NCBI GenBank assembly: GCA_018221245.1
Contig: JAAOYH010000043.1
Coordinates: 1-12,596, forward strand
DNA length: 12,596 nt
Source: Candidatus Woesearchaeota archaeon
Lineage (GTDB): Archaea; Nanobdellota; Nanobdellia; Woesearchaeales; UBA525
Direction: 5' to 3'
The notes beneath the pieces were generated by a model that was not told where the DNA came from, searched no databases, and saw nothing but the letters and a program-made list of their open reading frames with translations. Of the stretch, positions 1-6,883 are shown one piece after another (positions within the stretch are counted from its first letter, which is position 1; every line of letters starts with the position of its first letter). The position numbers and the translations under genes were made by a program.

Positions 1-1016
1 ACATATCCCTTCACGACGTATCTTCCTGGCGCCTGGGGGTTGAAGAAAGTCTCTAGCTCCGCAGTCACTGCGGGATCCACTATGTATGTGTCAGAATCTA
101 TCACTTTGGCTATAGATCCCGTATCTGCATCCTCTATAGTCCCTTTGAATTGTGCCCTGAGGCTTCCTTGACCGCGGTTCCTGAAGATTCCTACAACAGG
201 AATTATTTCTCCCACGTTTGCCCAACTTTGTGAATCTATTCTTATGAACTCTCCATCTGCCTTTATGGCACCTATCTCTAGTATATCGAATGTCTGGATA
301 TTCGAGTAACCACATTCTGGCACCGAGATTGTCGCCCAGTACTGGTCAGGCCCCTGGTCTATAGAGAAGAAGAGTGACGATCTTTCTGTTAGCGTAGGGA
401 ATACGACCTTACCGAAGCTCCCCTGTTTAGTATCCAGCATATCATCCCTATACTTATCGTATATGTCTATGGTCACTAAAGGATTCAGTCTGACGTTTCC
501 TGTGTTGATTATGCTCATCTGTATCTCTAGTGGCTGCCCCTTCTCTACGTCTCTTACCTGGAAACCTGCAACCGTACATGCTGCTCGCTCTGTCCCGGTC
601 ATGCTCATTGTTACCTTTACTCCCAGGCTAGCTCTGGTGCTAGTGCCTATTCTGCCACCTGCATCCCGGGAGAGTTCTCCTGTGAGAATGCTCAGGTTTG
701 CCTTGTACTCCCTTATCTGAGCATCCAATGGGGGCAATACATCCACTATTAGGCGATACGGATTATCTTTGCTGAAATTGAAGAGTTCTGCGGATAGGTT
801 CAGCCAGGGCGTGAGTTCTCCTGTGAGATTTACCTCAGCAGATATGGGCTCTACAGAGTCTGTTGTGACTGTTAGGACCTCTCTAGCGAAACCTCCTCTG
901 AGAACTTCAGAGTATGATATGCGCCCTCTGTTCACACCTATAGCTACGGCCTCCACCATAGGAGATATCATAAGTACTAGTAAGATACACACAATTATCG
1001 TTCTTGTATTCTGCAT
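1..1016 (-). CDS. Exported CARDB/COG1361-like surface protein, C-terminus cut by the window edge
   Basis: The frame is open from an ATG at 1016 to the left edge, giving 338 complete codons with no stop, so the protein is truncated by the window and not broken. Residues 1-24 form a signal peptide (basic start, then a hydrophobic run around residues 7-20). The rest is beta-rich. Around residues 160-240 there is a segment with the INTGN signature of CARDB/COG1361-type Ig folds, and a second similar module begins near residue 250. The start overlaps the stop of the 972-aa gene by one base (TAATG) and has a GGAG Shine-Dalgarno at 1025-1028, eight bases upstream, so it is translationally coupled. 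It is the third gene of the RHH-led operon and probably partners the 972-aa protein at the cell surface. The full protein may end in a membrane helix; that part is not visible. The function is not known. Confidence 0.85.
   Translation of the reverse strand, partial: MQNTRTIIVCILLVLMISPMVEAVAIGVNRGRISYSEVLRGGFAREVLTVTTDSVEPISAEVNLTGELTPWLNLSAELFNFSKDNPYRLIVDVLPPLDAQIREYKANLSILTGELSRDAGGRIGTSTRASLGVKVTMSMTGTERAACTVAGFQVRDVEKGQPLEIQMSIINTGNVRLNPLVTIDIYDKYRDDMLDTKQGSFGKVVFPTLTERSSLFFSIDQGPDQYWATISVPECGYSNIQTFDILEIGAIKADGEFIRIDSQSWANVGEIIPVVGIFRNRGQGSLRAQFKGTIEDADTGSIAKVIDSDTYIVDPAVTAELETFFNPQAPGRYVVKGY
672..828 (-). repeat. Pair of 16-bp direct repeats inside the CARDB-like gene
   Basis: GAGTTCTCCTGTGAGA occurs at 672-687 and 813-828 on the plus strand, 141 bp apart, a multiple of three. 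In the gene's frame both encode LTGEL. This may mark an internal duplication or a recombination-prone pair; loss of the segment would keep the frame. Confidence 0.5.
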
Positions 1017-3934
1017 TAGTATATCTCCGTCCGTTCAATCTCGAGCCTATTGAACTCTTTCACTAATTCAGTATAAGAGTGTTTTGCCTCCTGCATAAGA
1101 GTGGTCTGTGCTTCACCAAGCTTCGATGCGAGCTCTTTAGTCTCTCTGAGAGCGGCTCTTGCGTCTATGACGTCTCGCTCATCTATAGCTTTGTGGGCGT
1201 CGGCCATGGCCTTGAACAGCTTGAGCTTGATATATACCCTTATAGTCTGCTCATGAAGTATCCTCTTGAGACCCTCGTCTCTCTCTAGTTGAGAGATTGC
1301 TTTCTTGTATAACTCCAAAGCATTATCGTAGAGTTTCTCATCTATTTCTTTTTCGGCCTCAGCCAACACATCTTTCGCGTTAGCTGGCGGTGCGACTGCC
1401 GTCAAGGGCTGTGCTACGGGTCGCGTGATGATTTTTCTAACAGGAGGTGCCACAACTCTTGGGGCTGCAGGCCTAGGAGCTACAGAGCGGGGAGCTGTCT
1501 GTGCAGGTTTAGGCTTTGCAAAATTGTTAGGTATTCCTTTGAAAGGTTGATTAGTAGTTTCGAGAGCCACATAGTATACTAAGAGACCCCCTATGATTAT
1601 CACAGCGAGGATGATGAGTAGGGTGTCCCATGAGAAGATCCCTCTGAGTCCGGTCGTCGCTTGTCCTGTTATCTTGTTCGGTTGTGAGGCCACAGGTTCT
1701 GATATTTTGGGATACGCTATAGTCCTCGTCATCTTGACCTTATCCAAGGATACAATCCTGTCTACCACATATGCATACTTGGCCCTCTCAAGAATATCAT
1801 AGCTATACTGCACCACAGGATCATCTTCTAGTATCACAGGGGGCTTGTCAAACTTCAGTTCTGACACACTCTTCGCTATATCTTTAGGGATTACCTCAAC
1901 AATCGTTATATCATTCTCAGGATTGTCCAAGCGTATCTGTTTCTCTATGTAAGTCCCTGGAATTTCTTCGTTTGCCTTACTCCATAAAGTATAGGATTTG
2001 GCATTCAGAGTAATTGTTATTCTATCTTGCAGCGTTATGGCTCTTGAGAGATAGTCGTCTCTCTCTGCGCCTTCCAAAGCAGTACCTATCATTGCGTATG
2101 GCAGGTTCCGTTCAAGGCTCTGGAGGTCCGACTCTTGCACAATCTGTGTCTGTGCTTGTGGCATTATCCTCGTTATTAGTTCCTTCCTTGCATCTGCGAT
2201 CGCATTGTTTGCGCTTTGGACCGCTGAGTCTGCCTGGTCCTGTGTTACTGATCGCCCTCTCAGTTCTTTGAGATCTCTTTGTACTGCTTCTAGGTTTAGC
2301 CTCGCCTGCTTTGCTTTTCCTACAAGGTCCAATACCTCTATGATTGCAACCTTGTCAGATATCTGTTCCTCCTCGAGGCTCTTGATGGTGGTGTTTGCGT
2401 CGATTAATGCAGCTTTAAGAGATATAATTGCATGATCTATCTTCGCCTCTGTAATCGGGTTTACAGGCAAGTCCTCATCCAGTTGAATATCTACATAGCT
2501 AGCCCACACCTCGTGAGAGAGAGGACCTATATTTCCCGCCTTATCAACTGCAGCAATCTTGTAGTACTGATACCTGGCGTCTCCTGCTTCCAGATCCAAG
2601 TAAGTGTTGCCTCCTGAGGTTGCATAATAATTTTCCTGACCTACCCCCTCTTCATCTGAGCGATATATGTTAAACACCAGGTCTTCATCTTCATGGAACC
2701 AGGTGAGCTCTATTCCTCCTGAAGCGTTTCTGGCTGTTATCGCGGAGATTGGTTCTGGAGGGATGGCATCAAAAAGTATTATGGCACCCTCTGTTATCTC
2801 TGTACCTTTGACTCCCCTGAGGCTCTTTCCTTCGAACACGAATGATATGACATTCCCATTCGTACCGTCGGGTATTGTGATATATCCTGTCCATGCGTTA
2901 TTCTCACCATCTAGACCTATTGTGCGCGCCTGGCCCGAGTCTTGGAACCTGTATGAGAGTGTCGGAGTCTCTGCTAGAAGTATGCTGGTCTCTAGGCTTA
3001 TCTCGTAAGTACCTGCCTTCAGAGGTTCATCGTCGTCGAGATCTATACTGGCAGAGGGTGCCAACTTAGTGCTGAAGCTCACTATTTCTGAAACAGTATT
3101 GGTATTACCATGAACGTCTTGGCACCTTATGTAATACGTGAACGATCTCTCCTCGTGAAGTTCCAGTATCACGCTGTTCCTGAGCGCGAACACTGTACTC
3201 ATCAGTCCTGTTTGGTCATCATAAGGTAGGTCTTCCTCTGAATATTTGCATCTGGCTATCTCAGCGGTGTCTGCTTGAAGAGTGATGTGGGGCCCCGTCA
3301 CCTCTCCAACGGGTGAAAATGCAGTAACATCTGGTGATTTTGTGTCTACCAGTACTGTCGTCGTTTGTTGAGCTATCTCTGTGCCCAACTTGCACTTGTA
3401 TGAAATCGTGTGCACTCCCTCTGTTATCGGAAGAGTCTCCTCTTGGGTTCCATCGGGCTGAGGGGTAAGCGTGTGACTGTCTCCATCAACTGTAACCCAG
3501 CACAGGTCAGGCTGCCAGTTGGTATCCAATTTATACGTGACTGTGTCAATGGTCAGTTCTGAACTTGTTGGATTCAATACTGTGATTTCCAGGGGAACAT
3601 CTTCCACTTGTACATATCGCGTCTCGTTGCCTTCTATTGAAGATGAGAAAGTGTACTCAACAAGTCCTGCGCTGGTGCTATCTGTCTGGACTGTCGTAGA
3701 TATCTGTCCTGCGCCACCCACAAGGAAGCTGCCGTCTTCGTATATGTAGAGTGCTCCTGTTCCTGACATGCTCACTACGTAATCATCCCCTTCGTTTACT
3801 GATGAAGGTACATCTGCAGAGAGTCCTACGGCCGAGAAGATGGTCCCTAGCAGGATTATGAGCGCTATCGCTCCTATGAGGGCTTTCCTTACGCTGCCCT
3901 CTAGCCTTAGCTGAAGGTGATTGTGTCCTGTCAT
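1016..3934 (-). CDS. Large single-pass surface protein with Ig/FnIII ectodomain and helical cytoplasmic tail (972 aa)
   Basis: The order visible is: signal peptide or signal anchor at residues 17-40; three beta-sandwich modules at about 45-290; a further beta region to 390; a fibronectin type III-like module at about 393-480 (ELTWFHEDEDLVFNIYRSDEEG, then YKIAAVDKAGNIGPLS); a helical, coiled-coil-prone stretch at 490-600; a beta-rich block at 605-745; a membrane helix at 768-790; a Pro/Ala-rich linker at 806-850; and a C-terminal helical, TPR-like domain at 852-968. The ectodomain should face outside and the last 180 residues the cytoplasm. The ATG has an AGGAGG Shine-Dalgarno at 3940-3945 with five bases of spacing, and this site overlaps the stop codon of the RHH gene, implying coupled translation. 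The Ig and FnIII calls come from sequence pattern. The partner of the cytoplasmic domain is unknown. I cannot name a specific family for the whole protein. Confidence 0.9.
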   Translation of the reverse strand: MTGHNHLQLRLEGSVRKALIGAIALIILLGTIFSAVGLSADVPSSVNEGDDYVVSMSGTGALYIYEDGSFLVGGAGQISTTVQTDSTSAGLVEYTFSSSIEGNETRYVQVEDVPLEITVLNPTSSELTIDTVTYKLDTNWQPDLCWVTVDGDSHTLTPQPDGTQEETLPITEGVHTISYKCKLGTEIAQQTTTVLVDTKSPDVTAFSPVGEVTGPHITLQADTAEIARCKYSEEDLPYDDQTGLMSTVFALRNSVILELHEERSFTYYIRCQDVHGNTNTVSEIVSFSTKLAPSASIDLDDDEPLKAGTYEISLETSILLAETPTLSYRFQDSGQARTIGLDGENNAWTGYITIPDGTNGNVISFVFEGKSLRGVKGTEITEGAIILFDAIPPEPISAITARNASGGIELTWFHEDEDLVFNIYRSDEEGVGQENYYATSGGNTYLDLEAGDARYQYYKIAAVDKAGNIGPLSHEVWASYVDIQLDEDLPVNPITEAKIDHAIISLKAALIDANTTIKSLEEEQISDKVAIIEVLDLVGKAKQARLNLEAVQRDLKELRGRSVTQDQADSAVQSANNAIADARKELITRIMPQAQTQIVQESDLQSLERNLPYAMIGTALEGAERDDYLSRAITLQDRITITLNAKSYTLWSKANEEIPGTYIEKQIRLDNPENDITIVEVIPKDIAKSVSELKFDKPPVILEDDPVVQYSYDILERAKYAYVVDRIVSLDKVKMTRTIAYPKISEPVASQPNKITGQATTGLRGIFSWDTLLIILAVIIIGGLLVYYVALETTNQPFKGIPNNFAKPKPAQTAPRSVAPRPAAPRVVAPPVRKIITRPVAQPLTAVAPPANAKDVLAEAEKEIDEKLYDNALELYKKAISQLERDEGLKRILHEQTIRVYIKLKLFKAMADAHKAIDERDVIDARAALRETKELASKLGEAQTTLMQEAKHSYTELVKEFNRLEIERTEIY

Positions 3935-3943
3935 TGAGTCCTC

Positions 3944-4189
3944 CTAAAGGTTCTTTAGGGTCTTCTTGTCACGGTCGACTGCCTCGCGGATAGCCTGCTC
4001 GAGATACTCGTTCAGGGTGGTCCCTTTGAGGACAGCAATCACCTTTGCCCGGGTATGGATTTCATCCGGGATTTGTACGTTAACTCTTTTCATATGCTTA
4101 TTCGCGCAGCTGTCAGAAAGATAGGTTCCGTCCGAGTCATCTGCGTCGTCACTATTATCGTTGTCTCTGTCGCCCTCGACGGACGGCAA
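3944..4189 (-). CDS. Ribbon-helix-helix DNA-binding protein, first gene of its operon (81 aa, leaderless TTG start)
   Basis: Residues 33-81 have the ribbon-helix-helix (Arc/MetJ/CopG-like) pattern: a beta strand KRVNVQIP, then two helices (DEIHTRAKVIAVLKG and TTLNEYLEQAIREAVDRD). Such proteins bind DNA as dimers through the paired strands and often repress their own operon. Two starts are possible. ATG at 4093 gives a compact 49-aa protein but has no Shine-Dalgarno. TTG at 4189 gives 81 aa and lies exactly 23 nt from a TATA box at 4212-4219, matching the leaderless geometry of three other genes here, so I prefer it. The added N-terminus is unusual: about 30 residues rich in Asp and Ser (DRDNDNSDDADDSDG). 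The stop overlaps the Shine-Dalgarno of the 972-aa gene nine bases before its ATG. Autoregulation is inferred from palindromes in the upstream gap. Confidence 0.8.
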   Translation of the reverse strand: MPSVEGDRDNDNSDDADDSDGTYLSDSCANKHMKRVNVQIPDEIHTRAKVIAVLKGTTLNEYLEQAIREAVDRDKKTLKNL

Positions 4190-4191
4190 TG

Positions 4192-4201
4192 CACTTAAGT
4201 G
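4192..4201. promoter_or_regulatory. Perfect 10-bp palindrome between TATA box and RHH start (candidate operator)
   Basis: CACTTAAGTG is self-complementary and lies between the TATA box at 4212-4219 and the start codon at 4189. A dimeric RHH protein bound here would overlap the transcription start region, which suits autorepression. The palindrome is seen directly; the operator role is inferred. Confidence 0.45.
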
Positions 4202-4211
4202 AGAAAGCTCC

Positions 4212-4223
4212 TTTATATACTTA
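4212..4223 (-). promoter_or_regulatory. TATA-region promoter of the RHH operon
   Basis: On the minus strand the sequence is TAAGTATATAAA. The TATA core ends 23 nt before the TTG at 4189, placing the expected archaeal transcription start on or next to that codon. The same 12-mer with the same 23-nt spacing precedes the AbrB-like gene at 7050. The core also reads TTTATATA on the plus strand, so rightward firing cannot be excluded, but no gene follows in that direction. Confidence 0.65.
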
Positions 4224-4230
4224 ATGTAGA

Positions 4231-4250
4231 TTTATCATATTTATGATAAA
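4231..4250. promoter_or_regulatory. Inverted repeat upstream of the RHH promoter (candidate operator)
   Basis: TTTATCATATTTATGATAAA has perfect 8-bp arms (TTTATCAT and ATGATAAA) around a 4-bp centre. It sits just upstream of the RHH TATA box. It could be a regulator site. A terminator hairpin for the 644-aa gene ending at 4299 is less likely, because the stem is AT-only. Confidence 0.45.
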
Positions 4251-4257
4251 AACACTT

Positions 4258-4269
4258 ATTTGGCCAAAT
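4258..4269. promoter_or_regulatory. Perfect 12-bp palindrome in the same gap (candidate operator)
   Basis: ATTTGGCCAAAT is fully self-complementary. It lies about 40 bp upstream of the RHH TATA box and next to the 18-bp intergenic motif at 4271-4288. It is the third perfect inverted repeat in a gap of 109 bp. Confidence 0.4.
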
Positions 4270-4270
4270 T

Positions 4271-4288
4271 AGTTTCTCGTCGACAAAA
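4271..4288 (-). repeat. Intergenic 18-bp motif, copy A
   Basis: On the minus strand this reads TTTTGTCGACGAGAAACT. It matches copy C (10312-10329) at 17 of 18 positions and shares its last 13 bases (TCGACGAGAAACT) with copy B (8488-8500). It lies 11 bases beyond the stop of the 644-aa gene and upstream of the RHH promoter. Confidence 0.6.
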
Positions 4289-4298
4289 CATAAAAGAA
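4284..4298 (-). terminator. T-rich stretch after the 644-aa gene, possible archaeal terminator
   Basis: Directly after the stop at 4299 the minus strand reads TTCTTTTATGTTTTG. Archaeal RNA polymerase often stops in such T-rich tracts without a hairpin. The evidence is only base composition and position. Confidence 0.35.
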
Positions 4299-6233
4299 TC
4301 ACTTATCTTTGGGTTTCTCCTCTTCTTGAGCCTCGTCGCCCTTGCTCTCCCAGTCCTCACCCTCGAGGGAGTCATCAGAACCTACTTCAACCTTCTCCTC
4401 GAGCTTCTGCTTATTCTTCTCCTCTAGTTGAGCTAGCTCATCGTACAGCTTCTGTTTGCCTTCATAATGGTGGTACAATAAGGCCATTTTTCCGTAGATT
4501 ACCGATATGTCAGGATACCTCTTCGAGAGCTCCTTGAACGATTCGTCCGTTTCCAGCTTGTAGACCTGATCGCAGAGATCCTTCTCTATCCCTGTTGGAG
4601 TCTTGTTCAGGTGATACTCCTGGTAGAGCCTTATGATATCATGGTATATCTGTCTCAGCCCAGGGAACTTGTTCAATTCTTTCACAAGCTCTAGGTTCGT
4701 CGCGACTGCTTCAATCCTCTTTGCGATATCCTCCTCAACCTCAACAAGTTGAGTGTTCTCGAAAACCAACATCTCCTGCAGGATATCCTCGTGCGCACGG
4801 GTCTCTTTCCTAATCAATGCAAGCTTCCTCTCATCAGAATAGGTCAATCCTCTCAAGATAGAGTATATGAAGAACGGTATGAGCAATAGAATCAATAAGT
4901 ACGCCCACAGATACTGATAACCAATATTACACAACAAGAACTCATAGTAGTATCCGTATGACAGAAGAACTATGGCTATAACAATAAGCAAGAAGAGAAC
5001 CATCTCACGTCTTCTCTCATAATATCTTTTAGCTCGCTTGAACTCATCCAACAGTTGATCCTTCTTAATCTGTCGGAGCTCCTGCCAATAGATGAACATC
5101 CTAAGCAAAGTCAGTATCCCCACGACAAGAATGAACCATTTTGCGTCGTTCTCCCAAGGAAGTATCGGCTTATCACAAACAATTTTTGGGAACTCCAATA
5201 TAGCTGGGACTGGTTCTATACAAGCAGGGCACGGGCCACCACAATCTACTCCTGTCTCACCATAGTTCTGTTCTCCGTCAAAGCAGCTACCGCAGGGTCT
5301 ACAAGAACCACCACAATCAATACCTTCCTCTCCAGGATCCTGGATCCCGTTGTCACATCCCGGACAGAGCTTACACTTGCTCCCTCCGCAGTCTAGACCA
5401 GTCTCATCTCCATTCTGTATTCCATCAAAACATGTCGGCTCATAGAGACATTCCTGTATCTCCGGAGGTTTATCACGTTCTGTCCCACAATCATTGAGAT
5501 CCTCACACACCCTTGTCTGGAGTCCCTCTATGGTGCAATCCGTCCACATTGTGCAAACCCAATTCTCCTGGCACCCGAAGACACCCACAGCTCCGGTGAT
5601 ACCTTCAAGAGCATCGAAAATTGTCGGGAAAGTTACGCCGAAGAAATTACCTATGGCTCCGCCTCCTGAAGCACCTCCTCCGCCACCCCCACCATCATCG
5701 TCATCAACTACACCTCCTCCGCCACCTCCTCCGCCACCACCCCCTCCTTCATCTCCGGTGGTGTTGGTATCATTGGTAGTCACATTAGTTGTTATGTTCC
5801 CTGCAATACAGTCCACTGGACAAGAGATGTTCGTCTCGAAGTTGGGATCACAGAACTTGTCACCACAATAAGGTATTGGGAAAGATAACTCTATGAACTT
5901 GAATGTCTGGGCCGTTGTCGTATTATCTCCACTCAGGACAAAAGTTGCCTCATTGTTGTAGAGAAAGTATACCCCGTCCCCTGGCTGTGCGCCTTCTACT
6001 GCGAGAGTCTCAGGATCGTCAAGAGGACATGTGAGCAATCCGAAGTATCCTTCGTTCTGCATAGTGAATATAGCGCAGCTGAAGCCTCCTGCAAAAGCCC
6101 TAACTGTACTGCCTGCACTGCCAGGTACGCCATTGGCAGATATTGTGCCATAGAACTCTGTAGGGAGGATAGGAAATGCACTTACGCTCACCGCGAAGAG
6201 GAACAACAGTAGGAACAGTATAATCCTCCTCAT
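4299..6233 (-). CDS. Multidomain membrane protein: TSP1-like and Cys-rich repeats, poly-Gly spacer, three membrane helices (644 aa)
   Basis: Residues 1-19 are a signal peptide, followed by a beta domain to about 120. A short Cys motif (CGDKFCDPNFETNISCPVDC) ends near 142. Two glycine runs at 163-174 and 181-187 flank VVDDDD. A thrombospondin type 1-like module spans 221-262 (CQENWVCTMWTDC, RVCEDLNDCG). Three repeats of the form C-x-[DN]-G-x-Q-[DN]-x-x-E-x-G-x-D-C-G-G-x-C-x-x-C fill 268-338. Membrane helices follow at about 366-383, 411-430 and 441-463. A cytoplasmic helical domain runs 465-610 and an acidic tail ends the protein. I chose the ATG at 6233: it forms an ATGA overlap with the preceding gene and has a GGAGG Shine-Dalgarno at 6242-6246, eight bases away. 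An in-frame TTG at 6248 would bury that site. It is likely an outward-facing adhesion or sensing protein; the function is inferred. Confidence 0.88.
   Translation of the reverse strand: MRRIILFLLLFLFAVSVSAFPILPTEFYGTISANGVPGSAGSTVRAFAGGFSCAIFTMQNEGYFGLLTCPLDDPETLAVEGAQPGDGVYFLYNNEATFVLSGDNTTTAQTFKFIELSFPIPYCGDKFCDPNFETNISCPVDCIAGNITTNVTTNDTNTTGDEGGGGGGGGGGGGVVDDDDGGGGGGGASGGGAIGNFFGVTFPTIFDALEGITGAVGVFGCQENWVCTMWTDCTIEGLQTRVCEDLNDCGTERDKPPEIQECLYEPTCFDGIQNGDETGLDCGGSKCKLCPGCDNGIQDPGEEGIDCGGSCRPCGSCFDGEQNYGETGVDCGGPCPACIEPVPAILEFPKIVCDKPILPWENDAKWFILVVGILTLLRMFIYWQELRQIKKDQLLDEFKRAKRYYERRREMVLFLLIVIAIVLLSYGYYYEFLLCNIGYQYLWAYLLILLLIPFFIYSILRGLTYSDERKLALIRKETRAHEDILQEMLVFENTQLVEVEEDIAKRIEAVATNLELVKELNKFPGLRQIYHDIIRLYQEYHLNKTPTGIEKDLCDQVYKLETDESFKELSKRYPDISVIYGKMALLYHHYEGKQKLYDELAQLEEKNKQKLEEKVEVGSDDSLEGEDWESKGDEAQEEEKPKDK
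5672..5752 (-). repeat. Period-3/period-12 repeat coding for poly-glycine
   Basis: On the plus strand the unit is close to ACCTCCTCCGCC; a 16-mer starting CACCTCCTCCGCC occurs at 5672, 5711 and 5723. Read on the minus strand in the gene's frame it gives GGN glycine codons, interrupted by four Asp codons. Such tracts change length easily by replication slippage in steps of three bases. Here that would lengthen or shorten the spacer without breaking the frame. Confidence 0.75.
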
Positions 6234-6883
6234 CTGAAAACCCTCCAACTATCTGATGCCGTGCCGTTTAGCCAATAACCCTGCCCGGGAACAGTGTAGT
6301 TCAGCGTGCCGCCAGGGTTATTGTAGTAAAGCCATATTCCTGCGGTGTTGTTGTAGGTTCTCACCTGCGTCATAGAGCCGCTGATTGATGCGAACTCTGT
6401 GGTCGCGTTGCTTGAGTTCAAGGAAGGATATCCTAAAAGGTTCCAGCCTGCTATGAATGGGATGTCGGTATATGCTGGTGTGAGTCCCGAAGCACTATAT
6501 ACCCTGGAAGAGTTCATTAGCATAACATAACCTATTCTCCTAGAAAGAAATGCCAAGTCTGAAACTACATAAGCGGGCAGAGTAGGATTATGGACCTTCC
6601 ACTGGTCTGATGTTCCTGGCACGTATTGGTACATAGCCCACAGTCCTGAACCGTTCACTATGGAACTTCTCTGAACGCCGATATTTATGCACTGGAAGCT
6701 CACAGTGTTATACCCTGCCCCTGCATATATTGTACAGTTCGCAGGATCTGAAGCAGTTATATTCACCCTCGTAGTCACCAGCCCAGATATGTGAGAATCA
6801 AGAGAGAACAGTAAGATTAATGTTACGAAGAGAAAGAGAAATCCTATGATTACAATGTTCGAGACATGATGCGTATGTCTCAC
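6230..6883 (-). CDS. Signal-anchored extracellular protein with GWNLLGYPS-type repeat domain (217 aa)
   Basis: A hydrophobic helix at residues 9-27 follows a short His-rich N-terminus and probably anchors the protein or is a signal peptide. The chain outside is beta-rich with several N-glycosylation sequons. Near the end it carries GWNLLGYPSLNSS and, about 45 residues later, PGGTLNYTVPGQGYWLNG; this GWNL...PGxGYW pattern recurs in archaeal secreted proteins of unknown role. The start is GTG at 6883. It overlaps the stop of the AbrB-like gene as GTGA and has a GGGAGG Shine-Dalgarno at 6891-6896 with seven bases of spacing. The ATG at 6888-6890 is in another frame and abuts that site. The gene ends in an ATGA overlap with the 644-aa gene, so the three genes are one transcript. 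Just after the helix is ISGLVTT, similar to ITGQATT in the 972-aa protein. Confidence 0.85.
   Translation of the reverse strand: MRHTHHVSNIVIIGFLFLFVTLILLFSLDSHISGLVTTRVNITASDPANCTIYAGAGYNTVSFQCINIGVQRSSIVNGSGLWAMYQYVPGTSDQWKVHNPTLPAYVVSDLAFLSRRIGYVMLMNSSRVYSASGLTPAYTDIPFIAGWNLLGYPSLNSSNATTEFASISGSMTQVRTYNNTAGIWLYYNNPGGTLNYTVPGQGYWLNGTASDSWRVFR

Noticed and set aside
5494..5871. Proline-rich plus-strand open frame
   Set aside because: It is the antisense reading of the glycine-coding repeat in the 644-aa gene, with no promoter or ribosome site.
6234..6248. TTG start at 6248 for the 644-aa protein, giving five extra residues
   Set aside because: It overlaps the GGAGG Shine-Dalgarno, while the ATG at 6233 has ideal spacing, an ATGA overlap and a clean signal peptide.
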